Assembly: GCF_003732545.1 (NCBI RefSeq)
Contig: NZ_AYKF01000110.1
Coordinates: 50,286 to 114,285 of the forward strand
Length of the DNA: 64,000 bases
Source of the DNA: Salinisphaera orenii subsp. halophila YIM 95161
GTDB lineage: Bacteria; Pseudomonadota; Gammaproteobacteria; Nevskiales; Salinisphaeraceae
Direction: 5' to 3'
Part shown: positions 50,103-59,665 of the stretch, in pieces
Layout: every line of letters starts with the position of its first letter
Numbering within the stretch: the stretch's first letter is position 1
The notes under the pieces: generated by a model
What the model was told of the DNA's origin: nothing
Database searches by the model: none
The model's input: only the letters and a program-made list of their open reading frames with translations
Program-made: the position numbers and the translations under genes

Positions 50103-52019
50103 ATGAATCATCCATACCGCGGCGGCCGCCGCGCCGTAGCGCTGGCGATCGCCGGCGTGTTCACGACTGCCGCGCCCGTGACGTTCGCGGCGCCGTCCGC
50201 CGAGGCCCGGTCCGGCGAAGCCGATCGGCTCGACAGCATCCAGGTCACGGCCACGCGCACGCCGCAGCGCGAGTCGCAGACGCTGGCGCCGACCACCGTG
50301 GTCACGCGCGCCGACATCGAGCGGCTGCAGGCGCGTTCGGCGCGCGACGTGCTGCGGCGCACGCCGGGCGTGTCCATCGCCAACAACGGCGGCCCGGGCA
50401 AGTCCACCTCGATCTTTCTGCGCGGGACCGAATCCGATCACACGCTGGTGCTCGTCGACGGCGTCGAATACCGCTCGGCGACCGCCGGCCAGGCCGCCAT
50501 CGAGGATCTGCCGGTCGAACAGATCGAACGCATCGAGATCGTGCGCGGCCCGCGTTCGTCGCTGTACGGTGCGGATGCGATCGGCGGCGTGATCCAGATC
50601 TTCACCCGCGACGGCCGGGGCACGCGCGGCACGCGGCCCTACTTCCAGCTCGGGGCCGGCAGCGACGGCACCTATGAGGGCCAGGTCGGCGTCTCGGGCA
50701 GCGACGAGAACTCGCACTACAACCTGAGCGTGACCGGGCGCCGGACCGACGGTTTCGACTCCTGTCGCTCGGAGGCGGCCGGCGCCGGCGGCTGTTTCGC
50801 CGACGAACCGGACGACGACGGTTACGATCGCGTCTCGCTGGCCTTTGATTACGGCCACATCTTCGACAACGGCGTCGAGTGGGATCTCAATTTCCTGCGT
50901 TCGCAGGCCGACGTCGAGTTCGACGGTACGGCCCAGAACGCGAGCGACAGCATCCAGCAGATCATCGGCACGTCGCTGACCTGGCGGCCGGTCGAGGCCT
51001 GGCGCACCCGGCTGTCCTACGGCAACAGCCAGGACGACGCCGACAACTTCCTGGACGGCGTCTACGTCACCGCCTTCGAGACGCAGCGTCATCAAGTCAC
51101 CTGGCAGAACGACTGGACGTTGCCGAACGACGATCTGCTGACGCTGGGCCTGGACTACGAGCACGAGAGCGTCGACGGCGACAACGACGGCGATCGCCGC
51201 AACGATTTCACCGGCGATGCGCTCGAGGACAGCCGCGACAACAGCGCCGTGTTCGTGCAGTACCTCGGCGACTGGGGCCGGCATCACGTCCAGCTCGCCG
51301 GCCGCGGCGACGACAACGAGCAGTTCGGCGAGCACGCCACGGGTTCGGCCACCTACGGCTTCGATCTGACCGAGACCTATCGGCTCAGCGCCTCCTACGG
51401 CACGGCGTTCAAGGCGCCCACGTTCAACGAGCTGTATTTTCCGGACTACGGCAATCCCGATCTCGACCCCGAGGAGTCGGAGAGTGTGGAGATCGGCCTC
51501 GACGCCGATCACGACTGGGGCCAGTGGTCGCTGCGCGCCTACCAGACCGAAATCGACGATCTGATCGCTTACGACGCGGCCACCTTCGGCCCCGCGAACA
51601 TTCAGGAGACGCGGATCCGCGGCGCCGAGGCCAGCCTCGGCACGACCATCGCCGAGTGGCAGCTCAACACGCAGTTCACCTGGCTGGAGGCCGAGAATCG
51701 CACGGACGGCGCCGATCGGGGCAACGACCTGCCGCGCCGGCCCGCATATTCCGCGCAGTTCGATGTGGATCGTGCGTTCGGGCGCTACAGTGCGGGCGCG
51801 AGCCTGACGCTGGCGGATTCGAGCTATGACGACCTGGCTAATCAGAACGAGCTGGACAGCTATCAGCTCGTGGATCTGCGCGTCGCGATGGATGTCGCAC
51901 GCGACTGGCGGCTGCAGGCCCAGCTCAACAATGTCTTCGACGAGGACTACGAGACCGCACGGTTCTACAATCAGGCCGACCGCAATGTCTTCTTCACGCT
52001 GCGCTACCAGCCGCAGTAA
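50103..52019 (+). CDS. btuB: TonB-dependent vitamin B12 receptor
   Basis: BtuB carries corrinoids across the outer membrane with TonB energy. The 638-residue protein has a signal peptide, a TonB-box region (DRLDSIQVTATR), a plug domain (RRTPGVSIANNGGPGKSTSIFLRGT, SSLYGADAIGGVIQIFTR) and a beta-barrel ending in FFTLRYQPQ, with the terminal aromatic/hydrophobic pattern of outer membrane barrels. The ATG at 50103 is preceded by GGGG-rich sequence. The riboswitch upstream supports the B12 ligand. Confidence 0.94.
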   Translation: MNHPYRGGRRAVALAIAGVFTTAAPVTFAAPSAEARSGEADRLDSIQVTATRTPQRESQTLAPTTVVTRADIERLQARSARDVLRRTPGVSIANNGGPGKSTSIFLRGTESDHTLVLVDGVEYRSATAGQAAIEDLPVEQIERIEIVRGPRSSLYGADAIGGVIQIFTRDGRGTRGTRPYFQLGAGSDGTYEGQVGVSGSDENSHYNLSVTGRRTDGFDSCRSEAAGAGGCFADEPDDDGYDRVSLAFDYGHIFDNGVEWDLNFLRSQADVEFDGTAQNASDSIQQIIGTSLTWRPVEAWRTRLSYGNSQDDADNFLDGVYVTAFETQRHQVTWQNDWTLPNDDLLTLGLDYEHESVDGDNDGDRRNDFTGDALEDSRDNSAVFVQYLGDWGRHHVQLAGRGDDNEQFGEHATGSATYGFDLTETYRLSASYGTAFKAPTFNELYFPDYGNPDLDPEESESVEIGLDADHDWGQWSLRAYQTEIDDLIAYDAATFGPANIQETRIRGAEASLGTTIAEWQLNTQFTWLEAENRTDGADRGNDLPRRPAYSAQFDVDRAFGRYSAGASLTLADSSYDDLANQNELDSYQLVDLRVAMDVARDWRLQAQLNNVFDEDYETARFYNQADRNVFFTLRYQPQ

Positions 52020-52072
52020 ACCGATGCCGCAGCGGAGCCGACGCGCCCGCTGCGGCCCCGACCGGAGCCACC

Positions 52073-52696
52073 ATGAGCGACGAGACACCGACTGATACCG
52101 ACAAGGATCGACGCCACAAGGCCGCGATGGCGAAGCAAAAGGATCGCGTGGACGCCGCGATCGAGGCCGCGGACACCGAACGCGGCGTGTTCGTGTTCAT
52201 CACCGGCAAGGGCAAGGGCAAGTCCTCCTCGGCCTTCGGCATGGTCATGCGCGCGCTGGGCTACGGCCAGAAGATCGGCGTGGTGCAGTTCATCAAGGGC
52301 GTGCAGCTCTCCGGTGAGGAGCTCTATCTGCGCGATCACTGCCCGCAGGTGGATTTCCACCAGATGGGTACTGGATTCACGTGGAACACCCAGGGTCGCT
52401 CGGGCGACATCGAAGCCGCCGAGCGGACCTGGGGCTATGTCGAACCGATGCTGCGCGATGCCTCCTACGATCTGGTCGTCATCGACGAGCTGACCTACAT
52501 GCTTGGCTACAAGTATCTGGACGAGCAGCGCGTGCTGGATGCGATCGCGAACCGGCCGCAGGAGCAGTCGGTGATCGTCACCGGTCGCGGCGGCGGTTCG
52601 GCCCTGCGCGATCTGGCCGACACGGTCTCCGAGGTCGACAACGTCAAGCACGCCTTCAAGGCCGGCATCAAGGCGCGGCGGGGCGTGGACTACTGA
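52073..52696 (+). CDS. cobO: Cob(I)yrinic acid a,c-diamide adenosyltransferase
   Basis: The 207-residue enzyme (CobA/CobO/BtuR type) puts the 5-prime-deoxyadenosyl group on cobalt, using the ATP-binding loop FITGKGKGKSSSAFG. Other landmarks are VVQFIKG, GTGFTW and VVIDELTYML. It serves uptake products as well as de novo intermediates. It follows btuB after 53 bases. Confidence 0.95.
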   Translation: MSDETPTDTDKDRRHKAAMAKQKDRVDAAIEAADTERGVFVFITGKGKGKSSSAFGMVMRALGYGQKIGVVQFIKGVQLSGEELYLRDHCPQVDFHQMGTGFTWNTQGRSGDIEAAERTWGYVEPMLRDASYDLVVIDELTYMLGYKYLDEQRVLDAIANRPQEQSVIVTGRGGGSALRDLADTVSEVDNVKHAFKAGIKARRGVDY

Positions 52697-52755
52697 TCGC
52701 CGCTGCGGACGACAACGCGCACGGCGCGCCGGCATGCTGGTCGGCCGAAGCGCTG

Positions 52756-53499
52756 GTGGACGATGCGGCGCCGCTCGCCCCGCCCGCCGGTGCGCTGCCG
52801 CCCGGCTGGCACGGCCGCGTCGATCGCGGGGCCGTCGGCGTGCTCTTCGATCGCCCGCGCCCGGTGCTCAGTTCGGCGCTGGTCAATGGCGGCTGGGGGC
52901 AGGCCGGCGGTTTCTGCAACATGACCGTTGATTCCGCCGCGCCCCGGCACGCCGGCGGGCCCGCCGCGCTGGTCGCCGAGACCGCGGCGGCACGAGGCTT
53001 GCCCGCCGACAGCGTGGGCATGATGACCGGCGCCTGGATGCACCGGCTGCGGCTGGCCAGCGTCCGCGAGGCCGGCCACACGCTGTGTCTGCTGCTCACC
53101 GCGGGTCTGGCCAACGCCCGCCGCGCCGGGGACCCCGCCGACGGCGCCGAGCTGGTGCCGGCCGGTGATGGGCCGCTTGGTGATGAGCCGGTCGGCACCA
53201 TCAACTGTGCCTTCGGGACCAGTCTGGCGTTGACGCCGGCGGCCTGTGCCGAGACGCTGGCCACGCTCACCGAGGCCAAGACGGCGACCCTGATCGATCA
53301 CGGCGTGACCAGCCCCGTCGCGGGCGCGCCGGCCACCGGCACCGGGACCGACGCCACCGCGGTCTTCGCCGGCCTCGACGGCGCGCCGCTGGCCTACACC
53401 GGCAAGCACACCCGTTTCGGCGAGCTCGCGGCGCGGCTGATGATCGCCGCGCTCGGCGACGCGCTGGCGGGGATGCGGGGAGCGGCCCATGCCCGCTAG
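52756..53499 (+). CDS. cbiZ: Adenosylcobinamide amidohydrolase (CbiZ)
   Basis: CbiZ removes the aminopropanol side chain from adenosylcobinamide, giving adenosylcobyric acid for rebuilding. The sequence has the family landmarks [28 protein letters not shown] and [13 protein letters not shown] use the GTG at 52756, giving 247 residues. A CTG at 52693, overlapping the cobO stop, could give a longer form; no ATG is usable. The last 11 bases overlap cobQ, implying coupled translation. CbiZ in bacteria can also act on pseudo-B12, enabling remodelling. Confidence 0.85.
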   Translation: MDDAAPLAPPAGALPPGWHGRVDRGAVGVLFDRPRPVLSSALVNGGWGQAGGFCNMTVDSAAPRHAGGPAALVAETAAARGLPADSVGMMTGAWMHRLRLASVREAGHTLCLLLTAGLANARRAGDPADGAELVPAGDGPLGDEPVGTINCAFGTSLALTPAACAETLATLTEAKTATLIDHGVTSPVAGAPATGTGTDATAVFAGLDGAPLAYTGKHTRFGELAARLMIAALGDALAGMRGAAHAR

Positions 53500-54925
53500 G
53501 ACGCTCATGATCCAGGGCACGGCCACCGACGCCGGCAAGTCGACCCTGGTCGCCGGGCTCGCCCGCGCCTGGCATCGGCGCGGCGTGGCGGTGGCCCCGT
53601 TCAAGCCGCAGAACATGTCGCTCAACAGCGCGGTGTCGGTCGACGGCGGCGAGATCGCCCGCGCTCAGGCGGTCCAGGCCCAGGCCTGCGGGCTGGCGCC
53701 GACCATCGACATGAGCCCGGTGCTGATCAAGCCCTCCAGCGACACCGGCGCCCAGGTCATCGTCCACGGCCGCGCCGTCGGGGCGATGGGCGCCGGCGCC
53801 TATCACGACTACAAGCGCGTCGCGATGGCCGCCGTGCGCGCCTCGCACGCCCGTCTGGCCGCGGCCCACGATCGGGTGCTGGTCGAGGGCGCGGGCAGCC
53901 CCGCCGAAATCAATCTGCGCGACGGCGATATCGCCAACATGGGCTTCGCCGAGGCCGTGGACTGTCCGGTGATCCTGGTCGCCGATATCGACAAGGGCGG
54001 CGTGTTCGCCCAGATCGTGGGGACGCTGGCGCTGCTGTCCGACTCCGAACGCGACCGGGTGGCCGGGTTCGTGATCAATCGCTTCCGCGGCGATATCGCC
54101 CTGCTGCAGTCCGGTCTCGACTGGCTCGAGGCCCATACCGGCAAGCCGGTGTTCGGCGTGCTGCCCTGGCTGACCGGTCTGCATCTGGAGGCCGAGGACG
54201 CGATCGCGCGCGACCAGCGCCTGGACGGCGAGCCCCGGCTGGTGGTCGAGGTGCCGGCCCTGCCGCGCATCTCCAACCACACCGACCTCGACGCCCTGCG
54301 ATTGCACCCGCAGGTGGACCTGCGCTGGGTCGGCCCGGGCGATCGCCCGGGCGGCGCGGACCTGATCGTGCTGCCCGGCTCCAAGAACGTGCGTGCGGAC
54401 CTCGCCTTCCTGCGCGAGCGCGGCTGGGACGACCATATCCGACGGCACCTGCGCTACGGTGGCAAGCTGCTCGGCATCTGCGGCGGCTACCAGATGCTGG
54501 GGCGCAGCGTGGCCGATCCGGACGGCGTGGAGGACGCGCCCGGCACCACCGCGGGGCTGGGCCTGCTCGATCTGGAGACCACGATCGACACCGAGAAACA
54601 CCTGCAGAACGTGGCCGGCACGCTGGTCGCGGGCGGTGCGGTGCGCGGCTATCGCATCCACTGCGGCCACACCACCGGGGCCGCGCTGGCGCGGCCGTTC
54701 GTGGCCCTGGCCGACGGCCCCGACGGCGCGATCTCGGCGGACGGACAGATCGCCGGCACTTATCTGCACGGCCTGTTCGACACCGCCGCCGGCTGTGACG
54801 CCCTGCTGGCCTGGGCGGGATTGGTCGATGGCCAGGCGGTCGACCAGCACGCGATCCGAGAGGCGGAACTGGAGCGGTTGGCCGACGCCGTCGAGGCCGC
54901 CATCGATCTGGACCGGCTGCCGTGA
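53489..54925 (+). CDS. cobQ: Adenosylcobyric acid synthase (glutamine-dependent)
   Basis: CobQ/CbiP amidates four carboxyls of adenosylcobyrinic acid a,c-diamide to adenosylcobyric acid with glutamine and ATP. The 478-residue enzyme has the N-terminal P-loop-like domain ([23 protein letters not shown]) and the C-terminal amidotransferase with the catalytic Cys in [12 protein letters not shown]. It overlaps cbiZ by 11 and btuC by 4 bases. No earlier ring-synthesis genes are seen. Confidence 0.95.
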   Translation: MPARTLMIQGTATDAGKSTLVAGLARAWHRRGVAVAPFKPQNMSLNSAVSVDGGEIARAQAVQAQACGLAPTIDMSPVLIKPSSDTGAQVIVHGRAVGAMGAGAYHDYKRVAMAAVRASHARLAAAHDRVLVEGAGSPAEINLRDGDIANMGFAEAVDCPVILVADIDKGGVFAQIVGTLALLSDSERDRVAGFVINRFRGDIALLQSGLDWLEAHTGKPVFGVLPWLTGLHLEAEDAIARDQRLDGEPRLVVEVPALPRISNHTDLDALRLHPQVDLRWVGPGDRPGGADLIVLPGSKNVRADLAFLRERGWDDHIRRHLRYGGKLLGICGGYQMLGRSVADPDGVEDAPGTTAGLGLLDLETTIDTEKHLQNVAGTLVAGGAVRGYRIHCGHTTGAALARPFVALADGPDGAISADGQIAGTYLHGLFDTAAGCDALLAWAGLVDGQAVDQHAIREAELERLADAVEAAIDLDRLP

Positions 54926-55929
54926 AGCCGCGCACGCTGCTCGTCGTGCTGACACTGGCGCTGCCGGCGGCGCTGCTGGTGGCGATCCTGCTGGGCGCGG
55001 TGGCGCTGCCGCCCGCCGGTGTGTTCGCGGCGCTGCTCGGCCAGGGCGACGACGCCCGGCTCGGGCTGATCGTGCAGCACATCCGCGCGCCGCGCGCCGT
55101 GCTCACCGCCCTGGTGGGCGCGCTGCTGGCGGTCTGCGGCGCGGCCATGCAGGGGCTGTTCCGCAATCCGCTGGCCGATCCCTCGCTGATCGGAGTGACC
55201 GCCGGGGCCTCGGCCGGCGCCAGCCTGGCCATCGTCTTCGGCGGCGCCCTGTCCGGGCTGGCGGGGCTGTCGCTGGTCTCGCTGGGCGCCTTCGCCGGCG
55301 GCACTCTGGCCGTGATCGTCGTCTACCGGCTGGCCACCGACGCCGCCGGCACGTCGGTGGCGACCATGCTGCTGGCCGGCATCGCCATCGGCGCGATCGC
55401 CGGCAGCCTGTCCTCGCTGCTTGAGTTCTATGCCAGCAACGACATGCTGCGCCGGATCAGCCTCTGGCGCATGGGCGGTCTGGACGGCGCGAACTGGCCG
55501 CGGGTGGCCATCGTGGCCGCCGTGGCCGTGGTCATCCTCGGCGTTCTGCCGGCCCAGGCGAACGCGCTCAACGCCCTGCTGCTGGGCGAATCCGAGGCGC
55601 GCCATCTGGGCGTGGCCGTGGATGCGGTCAAGCGCCGGCTGGTGCTTCTGGCCGCGGCCGGGGTCGGGGTCTCGGTGGCGGTGGCCGGAGCCATCGCCTT
55701 CGTCGGGCTGGTGGTGCCGCATGTGGTGCGCATGCTGATCGGGCCGGACCACCGCGGGCTGCTGCCGGCCTCGGCGCTCGCCGGCGCGGTGCTGCTGCTG
55801 GCCGCGGACACCCTGGCGCGCCTCGTGATCGCCCCGAGCGAGCTGCCTGTGGGGCTGCTCACCGCGCTGCTGGGGGCGCCGTTCTTCATCTCGCTGCTGC
55901 GGCGGCGGCGCGAATACGGGATGCCGTGA
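54922..55929 (+). CDS. btuC: BtuC-type ABC transporter permease
   Basis: The 335-residue FecCD/BtuC-family permease has about nine to ten membrane helices and motifs [27 protein letters not shown] and [17 protein letters not shown]. Location among corrinoid genes suggests it imports B12 or cobinamide with the ATPase that follows and the binding protein at 60592. The GTG start overlaps cobQ by 4 bases. Confidence 0.92.
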   Translation: MKPRTLLVVLTLALPAALLVAILLGAVALPPAGVFAALLGQGDDARLGLIVQHIRAPRAVLTALVGALLAVCGAAMQGLFRNPLADPSLIGVTAGASAGASLAIVFGGALSGLAGLSLVSLGAFAGGTLAVIVVYRLATDAAGTSVATMLLAGIAIGAIAGSLSSLLEFYASNDMLRRISLWRMGGLDGANWPRVAIVAAVAVVILGVLPAQANALNALLLGESEARHLGVAVDAVKRRLVLLAAAGVGVSVAVAGAIAFVGLVVPHVVRMLIGPDHRGLLPASALAGAVLLLAADTLARLVIAPSELPVGLLTALLGAPFFISLLRRRREYGMP

Positions 55930-56702
55930 TGCTCGAGGTGGCCGACGTCGATGTCGCCCGCGGCGGCCGGACCCTGCTCCGCGGGCTGTCGTTCCATCTG
56001 GCCGCCGGCGAGCGGCTGGCCGTGATCGGGCCCAACGGCGCCGGCAAGTCCAGCCTGCTGCACACGCTGATCGGCGATCACGCCCCCGCCCGCGGCGACA
56101 TCCGTGTCGGCGGCCGGCCGCTGACCGCGCTCGGCGATCGCGAGCGGGCCTGTCGACTGGCGCTGTTGCCGCAGGCGAGCACGCTCGATTTCCCGTTCAC
56201 GGTGGACGAGGTGGTGGCCCTCGGGCGCACCCCGCACGCCTCAGGCGCGGTCGCCGACCGGGCCGTGATCGAGGCGGTCTGTGCGGCCACCGACATCGAT
56301 CATCTGCGCCGCCGGCTGTACCCGCGGCTGTCGGGCGGCGAGAAGCAGCGGGTCCAGCTGGCCCGCGTGCTCGCCCAGATCTGGCGCCCGGAGGACGCCG
56401 GCGAGCGCCTGCTGCTGCTCGACGAGCCGGTGGCCGCGCTGGACATCGGCCATCAGGCGCTGGTCATGGATCGCATCGCGGCCTTCGCCGCCGGCGGTGC
56501 GGCCGTGGTCGTGGTGCTGCACGACATCAGCCTGGCCGCGCGCCACGCCGATCGCATGCTCGCGCTGCGCGACGGCGCGGCCGTGGCTCAGGGCGTGCCG
56601 TCCGATGTCGTCACGGTCGATACCATGCGCCGCCTTTTCGATGCCGATGCCTGTGTGATGACGCATCCGCGCACCCATACGCCGGTGGTGCTGCATGGCT
56701 GA
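55926..56702 (+). CDS. btuD: ABC transporter ATP-binding protein, BtuD role (HmuV-like)
   Basis: The 258-residue ATPase has Walker A GPNGAGKSSLL, the signature LSGGEKQRVQLAR and Walker B LLLLDEPVAALD. Its sequence (LALLPQASTLDFPFTVDEVVALG) looks more like the heme-importer ATPases of the HmuV group than E. coli BtuD. The operon context, with btuB, btuC and cob genes, supports corrinoid uptake. A GTG and an ATG directly follow each other at the start (55926 or 55929). Confidence 0.88.
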   Translation: MMLEVADVDVARGGRTLLRGLSFHLAAGERLAVIGPNGAGKSSLLHTLIGDHAPARGDIRVGGRPLTALGDRERACRLALLPQASTLDFPFTVDEVVALGRTPHASGAVADRAVIEAVCAATDIDHLRRRLYPRLSGGEKQRVQLARVLAQIWRPEDAGERLLLLDEPVAALDIGHQALVMDRIAAFAAGGAAVVVVLHDISLAARHADRMLALRDGAAVAQGVPSDVVTVDTMRRLFDADACVMTHPRTHTPVVLHG

Positions 56703-57228
56703 GGGTAGGTGCGCACATCTGGTGCTCGGCGGGGCCCGCAGCGGCAAGTCCGCCTTCGCCGAAGCCCGCGCGCTGGCGGCGGGCGGCGTCGGCCGCTGGG
56801 TCTATGTGGCCACCGCCCGGGCGCAGGATTCGGAGATGCAGGACCGCATCGACCGCCACCGGGCCCGGCGCGACCCGCGCTGGGAGACGGTCGAGGCGCC
56901 GCTGGATCTGGCCGCCGCGCTGGCCCGCCACGACGCGCCCGGCACCTGCGTGCTGGTCGACTGCCTCACCCTGTGGCTGACCAACGCACTCACCGAAGAC
57001 TGCTGGCCCGCCGAACGCGAGGCGCTGCTGGCGGCGGTCGCGGCCAGCCGTGCCCGCCTGCTGCTGGTCAGCAACGAGGTCGGCTCCGGCGTGGTGCCGA
57101 TGGGCGCGCTCTCGCGCACGTTCGTGGACGAGGCCGGGCGCCTGCACCAGCGTCTGGCCGCGACCTGCGCCCGCGTCACCCTGGTGGTGGCCGGCCTGCC
57201 GACGACCCTGAAGGACGACTGCCCATGA
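56695..57228 (+). CDS. cobU: Adenosylcobinamide kinase / guanylyltransferase
   Basis: CobU/CobP phosphorylates adenosylcobinamide and attaches GMP, activating it for nucleotide-loop assembly. The 177-residue protein has the P-loop LVLGGARSGKSAFAE and conserved parts VYVATARAQDSEM, HRARR, LVDCLTLWLTN and SNEVGSGVVP. The ATG at 56695 overlaps btuD by 8 bases and its stop overlaps cobT. Confidence 0.94.
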   Translation: MAEGRCAHLVLGGARSGKSAFAEARALAAGGVGRWVYVATARAQDSEMQDRIDRHRARRDPRWETVEAPLDLAAALARHDAPGTCVLVDCLTLWLTNALTEDCWPAEREALLAAVAASRARLLLVSNEVGSGVVPMGALSRTFVDEAGRLHQRLAATCARVTLVVAGLPTTLKDDCP

Positions 57229-58289
57229 ACGACTGGCTGCTGCGGCCCACCGCGGCCATCGACCCCACGGCCCGGGCGGCGGCGCGCGCCCGTCAGCGAC
57301 AGCTGACCAAGCCGCCCGGGGCCCTCGGCCGGCTGGAGACCCTGGCCGAGGACTTCGCCGGCTGGCAGGGGCGCGCCATGCCCCGGCTGGAGCATGTCGA
57401 TGTCTGCGTGTTCGCCGCCGATCACGGCGTGGCGGCGCGCGGGGTCTCGGCCTTTCCGCAGGCGGTCACCGGGCAGATGATCGCCAACTTCGCCACCGGC
57501 GGCGCCGCGGTGGCCGTGCTCGCGCGCGCCGGCGACGCGCGTCTGAGCGTGGTCAATCTGGGCACGGTCGAGCCGCTGCCGGCCGCCGCCGGCGTGCTCG
57601 ACCTGCAGCTGGCACCCGGCAGCGCGGATTTCACCGTGGCGCCGGCACTGACGCCGCCGCTGATGGAGGCCGCGCTCGCCGCCGGCCGCGCACGGGTCGA
57701 CGCGGCAGGGTCGCTGTTCATCGGCGGCGAGATGGGCATCGGCAACACCACCAGCGCGGCGGCGGTTCTGGCCGGCCTGCTCGACGTCGCGCCGGAGACG
57801 GCGATCGGTCGCGGCACCGGCGTGGACGACGCCGGCCTGGCGCGCAAGCACGAGGCCATCGCCGCCGGTCTGGCCCGCCACGGCGGCGACTGGCGGGGAC
57901 TGGCCGGTCCCGAGCGCGCCCTCGCGGTGCTGCAGCGGGTCGGCGGGCTCGAGATCGCGGCCCTGGCGGGCGCCTTCGTGGCCGCGGCCCAGGCCGGGGT
58001 GCCGTTGCTGGTGGACGGCTTCATCACCACCGTCGCCGCCCTGGCCGCCTGTGCGATCAACCCCGGCACGCGCGACTGGCTGCTGTTCGCCCACCGCTCG
58101 GCCGAGGCCGGTCACGGCCGCGCCCTCGACGCCCTCGAGGCGGCGCCGCTGCTGGATCTGGGCATGCGCCTCGGCGAGGGCAGCGGCGCGGTCGTTGCGC
58201 TGTCCCTGCTGCGCTCGGCGCTGGTGGTGCATGCCGAGATGGCGACCTTCGCCGATGCCGGCGTGGCCGACGACGGGGGCGGCGAATGA
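57225..58289 (+). CDS. cobT: Nicotinate-nucleotide-dimethylbenzimidazole phosphoribosyltransferase
   Basis: CobT makes alpha-ribazole phosphate from DMB and nicotinate mononucleotide, the lower ligand arm. The 354-residue enzyme has LTKPPGALGRLE, FAADHGVAARGVSAFP, GEMGIGNTTSAAA and, near residue 319, GEGSGAVVAL with the catalytic Glu. The ATG overlaps the cobU stop. Presence of CobT suggests the cell can use DMB or another base. Confidence 0.95.
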   Translation: MNDWLLRPTAAIDPTARAAARARQRQLTKPPGALGRLETLAEDFAGWQGRAMPRLEHVDVCVFAADHGVAARGVSAFPQAVTGQMIANFATGGAAVAVLARAGDARLSVVNLGTVEPLPAAAGVLDLQLAPGSADFTVAPALTPPLMEAALAAGRARVDAAGSLFIGGEMGIGNTTSAAAVLAGLLDVAPETAIGRGTGVDDAGLARKHEAIAAGLARHGGDWRGLAGPERALAVLQRVGGLEIAALAGAFVAAAQAGVPLLVDGFITTVAALAACAINPGTRDWLLFAHRSAEAGHGRALDALEAAPLLDLGMRLGEGSGAVVALSLLRSALVVHAEMATFADAGVADDGGGE

Positions 58290-58909
58290 CCGGGATCGCG
58301 ACCACCACCATCGACCTGCTGCGCCACGCCGAGTGCGAGGGCGGCGCCATCTTCCGCGGCTCGCGGGACGTGGCCCTGGCCGCGGCGGGCTGGGCGCGGC
58401 TGCGGCGCGTGGCCGCGGGCGTGCCGGACTGGCAGTGGGTGACCAGCTCGCCGCTGATCCGCTGCCGGGCCTTCGCCGAGGCCCTGGCCGCCGAGCGCGG
58501 TCTCGCCTGCGGCGTGGACGCCCGATTCCGCGAGATGTCCTTCGGCGCCTGGGAAGGCCGGCCGGTGGCCGACGTCTGGGCCGAGGAAGAGACCGCGGCA
58601 TCCGCCTGGCTGGCCGATCCCGAGGCCCACCCGCCGCCCGGCGGCGAGGCGCTGGCGGCGGTGCGGGCGCGCGCCCGCGAAGGCTTCGACGATCGCATCG
58701 ACGCGGCCCGCGGCAGCCACGGCGTGATCGTGACCCACGGTGGGCTGATGCGCGCCCTGCTCGGCGATCTGCTCGCCATGCCGGGCACCGCCATCCAGCG
58801 GCTGGCTACGCCCTACGCCTGCCTCAGCCGCCTCCGCGTGACGCACGCGGCGCAAGGCGACATGCTGCGGCTGGTCGGACACAACATCGGCGGGGACGAC
58901 GTCGCATGA
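58286..58909 (+). CDS. cobC: Alpha-ribazole phosphatase (histidine phosphatase superfamily)
   Basis: CobC dephosphorylates alpha-ribazole phosphate or cobalamin phosphate. The 207-residue protein carries the catalytic His in LLRHAECEGG and the second His in VIVTHGGLMRALLGD, plus SSPLIRCRAFAEAL and FREMSFGAWEG. Broad-specificity phosphatase is an alternative, but it sits inside the cobalamin operon, overlapping cobT and cobS by 4 bases each. Confidence 0.9.
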   Translation: MTGIATTTIDLLRHAECEGGAIFRGSRDVALAAAGWARLRRVAAGVPDWQWVTSSPLIRCRAFAEALAAERGLACGVDARFREMSFGAWEGRPVADVWAEEETAASAWLADPEAHPPPGGEALAAVRARAREGFDDRIDAARGSHGVIVTHGGLMRALLGDLLAMPGTAIQRLATPYACLSRLRVTHAAQGDMLRLVGHNIGGDDVA

Positions 58910-59658
58910 AACGCCTGCAACCCTTCTGGCTCGCCTGCGCGCTGCTGACCACGCTGCCCGTCGGGCCGCTGGTGCACACGCCGGTCGCCTCGCGTGATTC
59001 CGGGCGGTCGGTGGTCTGCTATCCGCTGGTGGGGCTGCTGATCGGCCTGCTGGTTGCCGGCTTCGCGGCGCTGCTGGCCGGCGTGCACGCGGGGCTCGCG
59101 GCGGTGCTCACCCTCGCGGTCTGGGTGGCGCTGAGCGGTGCCCTGCATCTCGACGGTCTGGCCGACTGCACGGATGCCTGGTTCGCCGGCCACCGCGATC
59201 CCGAGCGCTGTCTGGCGGTCATGCGCGATCCGGCGGCCGGGCCGATGGCGGTGGTCGCACTGGTCCTGCTGCTGCTGACCAAGGCCGCGGCGCTGACGGT
59301 CCTCGTCGGGACCGGGGATGCACTGGCGCTGGTCGCCGCGCCGGTGCTTGCGCGTTCGGGCGCGGCCGTGCTCATGGCGACCACGGCCTATCGCCGGTCC
59401 GGCGGCCTGGCCACGGCCATGGCCGCGTGGCTGCCGCGGCGGGCCACGGCCCTGGCGGTGGCCGCGGTGGCGGTCATCGGGCTGTTCGTCGTCGGCCCGG
59501 GCCGCTGGCTGATTCTGCTGGCCGCGGCGATCGCCGCCGGCGCGGCCTGGCGCGGGCTCTGGCAGCGCCGTATCGGCGGCTACACTGGCGACGTCGTCGG
59601 CGGCCTGATCGAATGCGTGGAGCTGGCCGTGGTGGTCGCGGCCGCGCTCACGGTTTGA
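58906..59658 (+). CDS. cobS: Cobalamin (5-prime-phosphate) synthase
   Basis: CobS is the membrane enzyme that joins adenosyl-GDP-cobinamide to alpha-ribazole. The 250-residue protein has several hydrophobic helices and the conserved LHLDGLADCTDAWFAG and GGYTGDVVGGLIE regions. The ATG at 58906 is chosen (upstream same-frame codons lie inside cobC and cobT). It overlaps cobC by 4 bases. Confidence 0.94.
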   Translation: MKRLQPFWLACALLTTLPVGPLVHTPVASRDSGRSVVCYPLVGLLIGLLVAGFAALLAGVHAGLAAVLTLAVWVALSGALHLDGLADCTDAWFAGHRDPERCLAVMRDPAAGPMAVVALVLLLLTKAAALTVLVGTGDALALVAAPVLARSGAAVLMATTAYRRSGGLATAMAAWLPRRATALAVAAVAVIGLFVVGPGRWLILLAAAIAAGAAWRGLWQRRIGGYTGDVVGGLIECVELAVVVAAALTV

Positions 59659-59665
59659 GTCCGGC

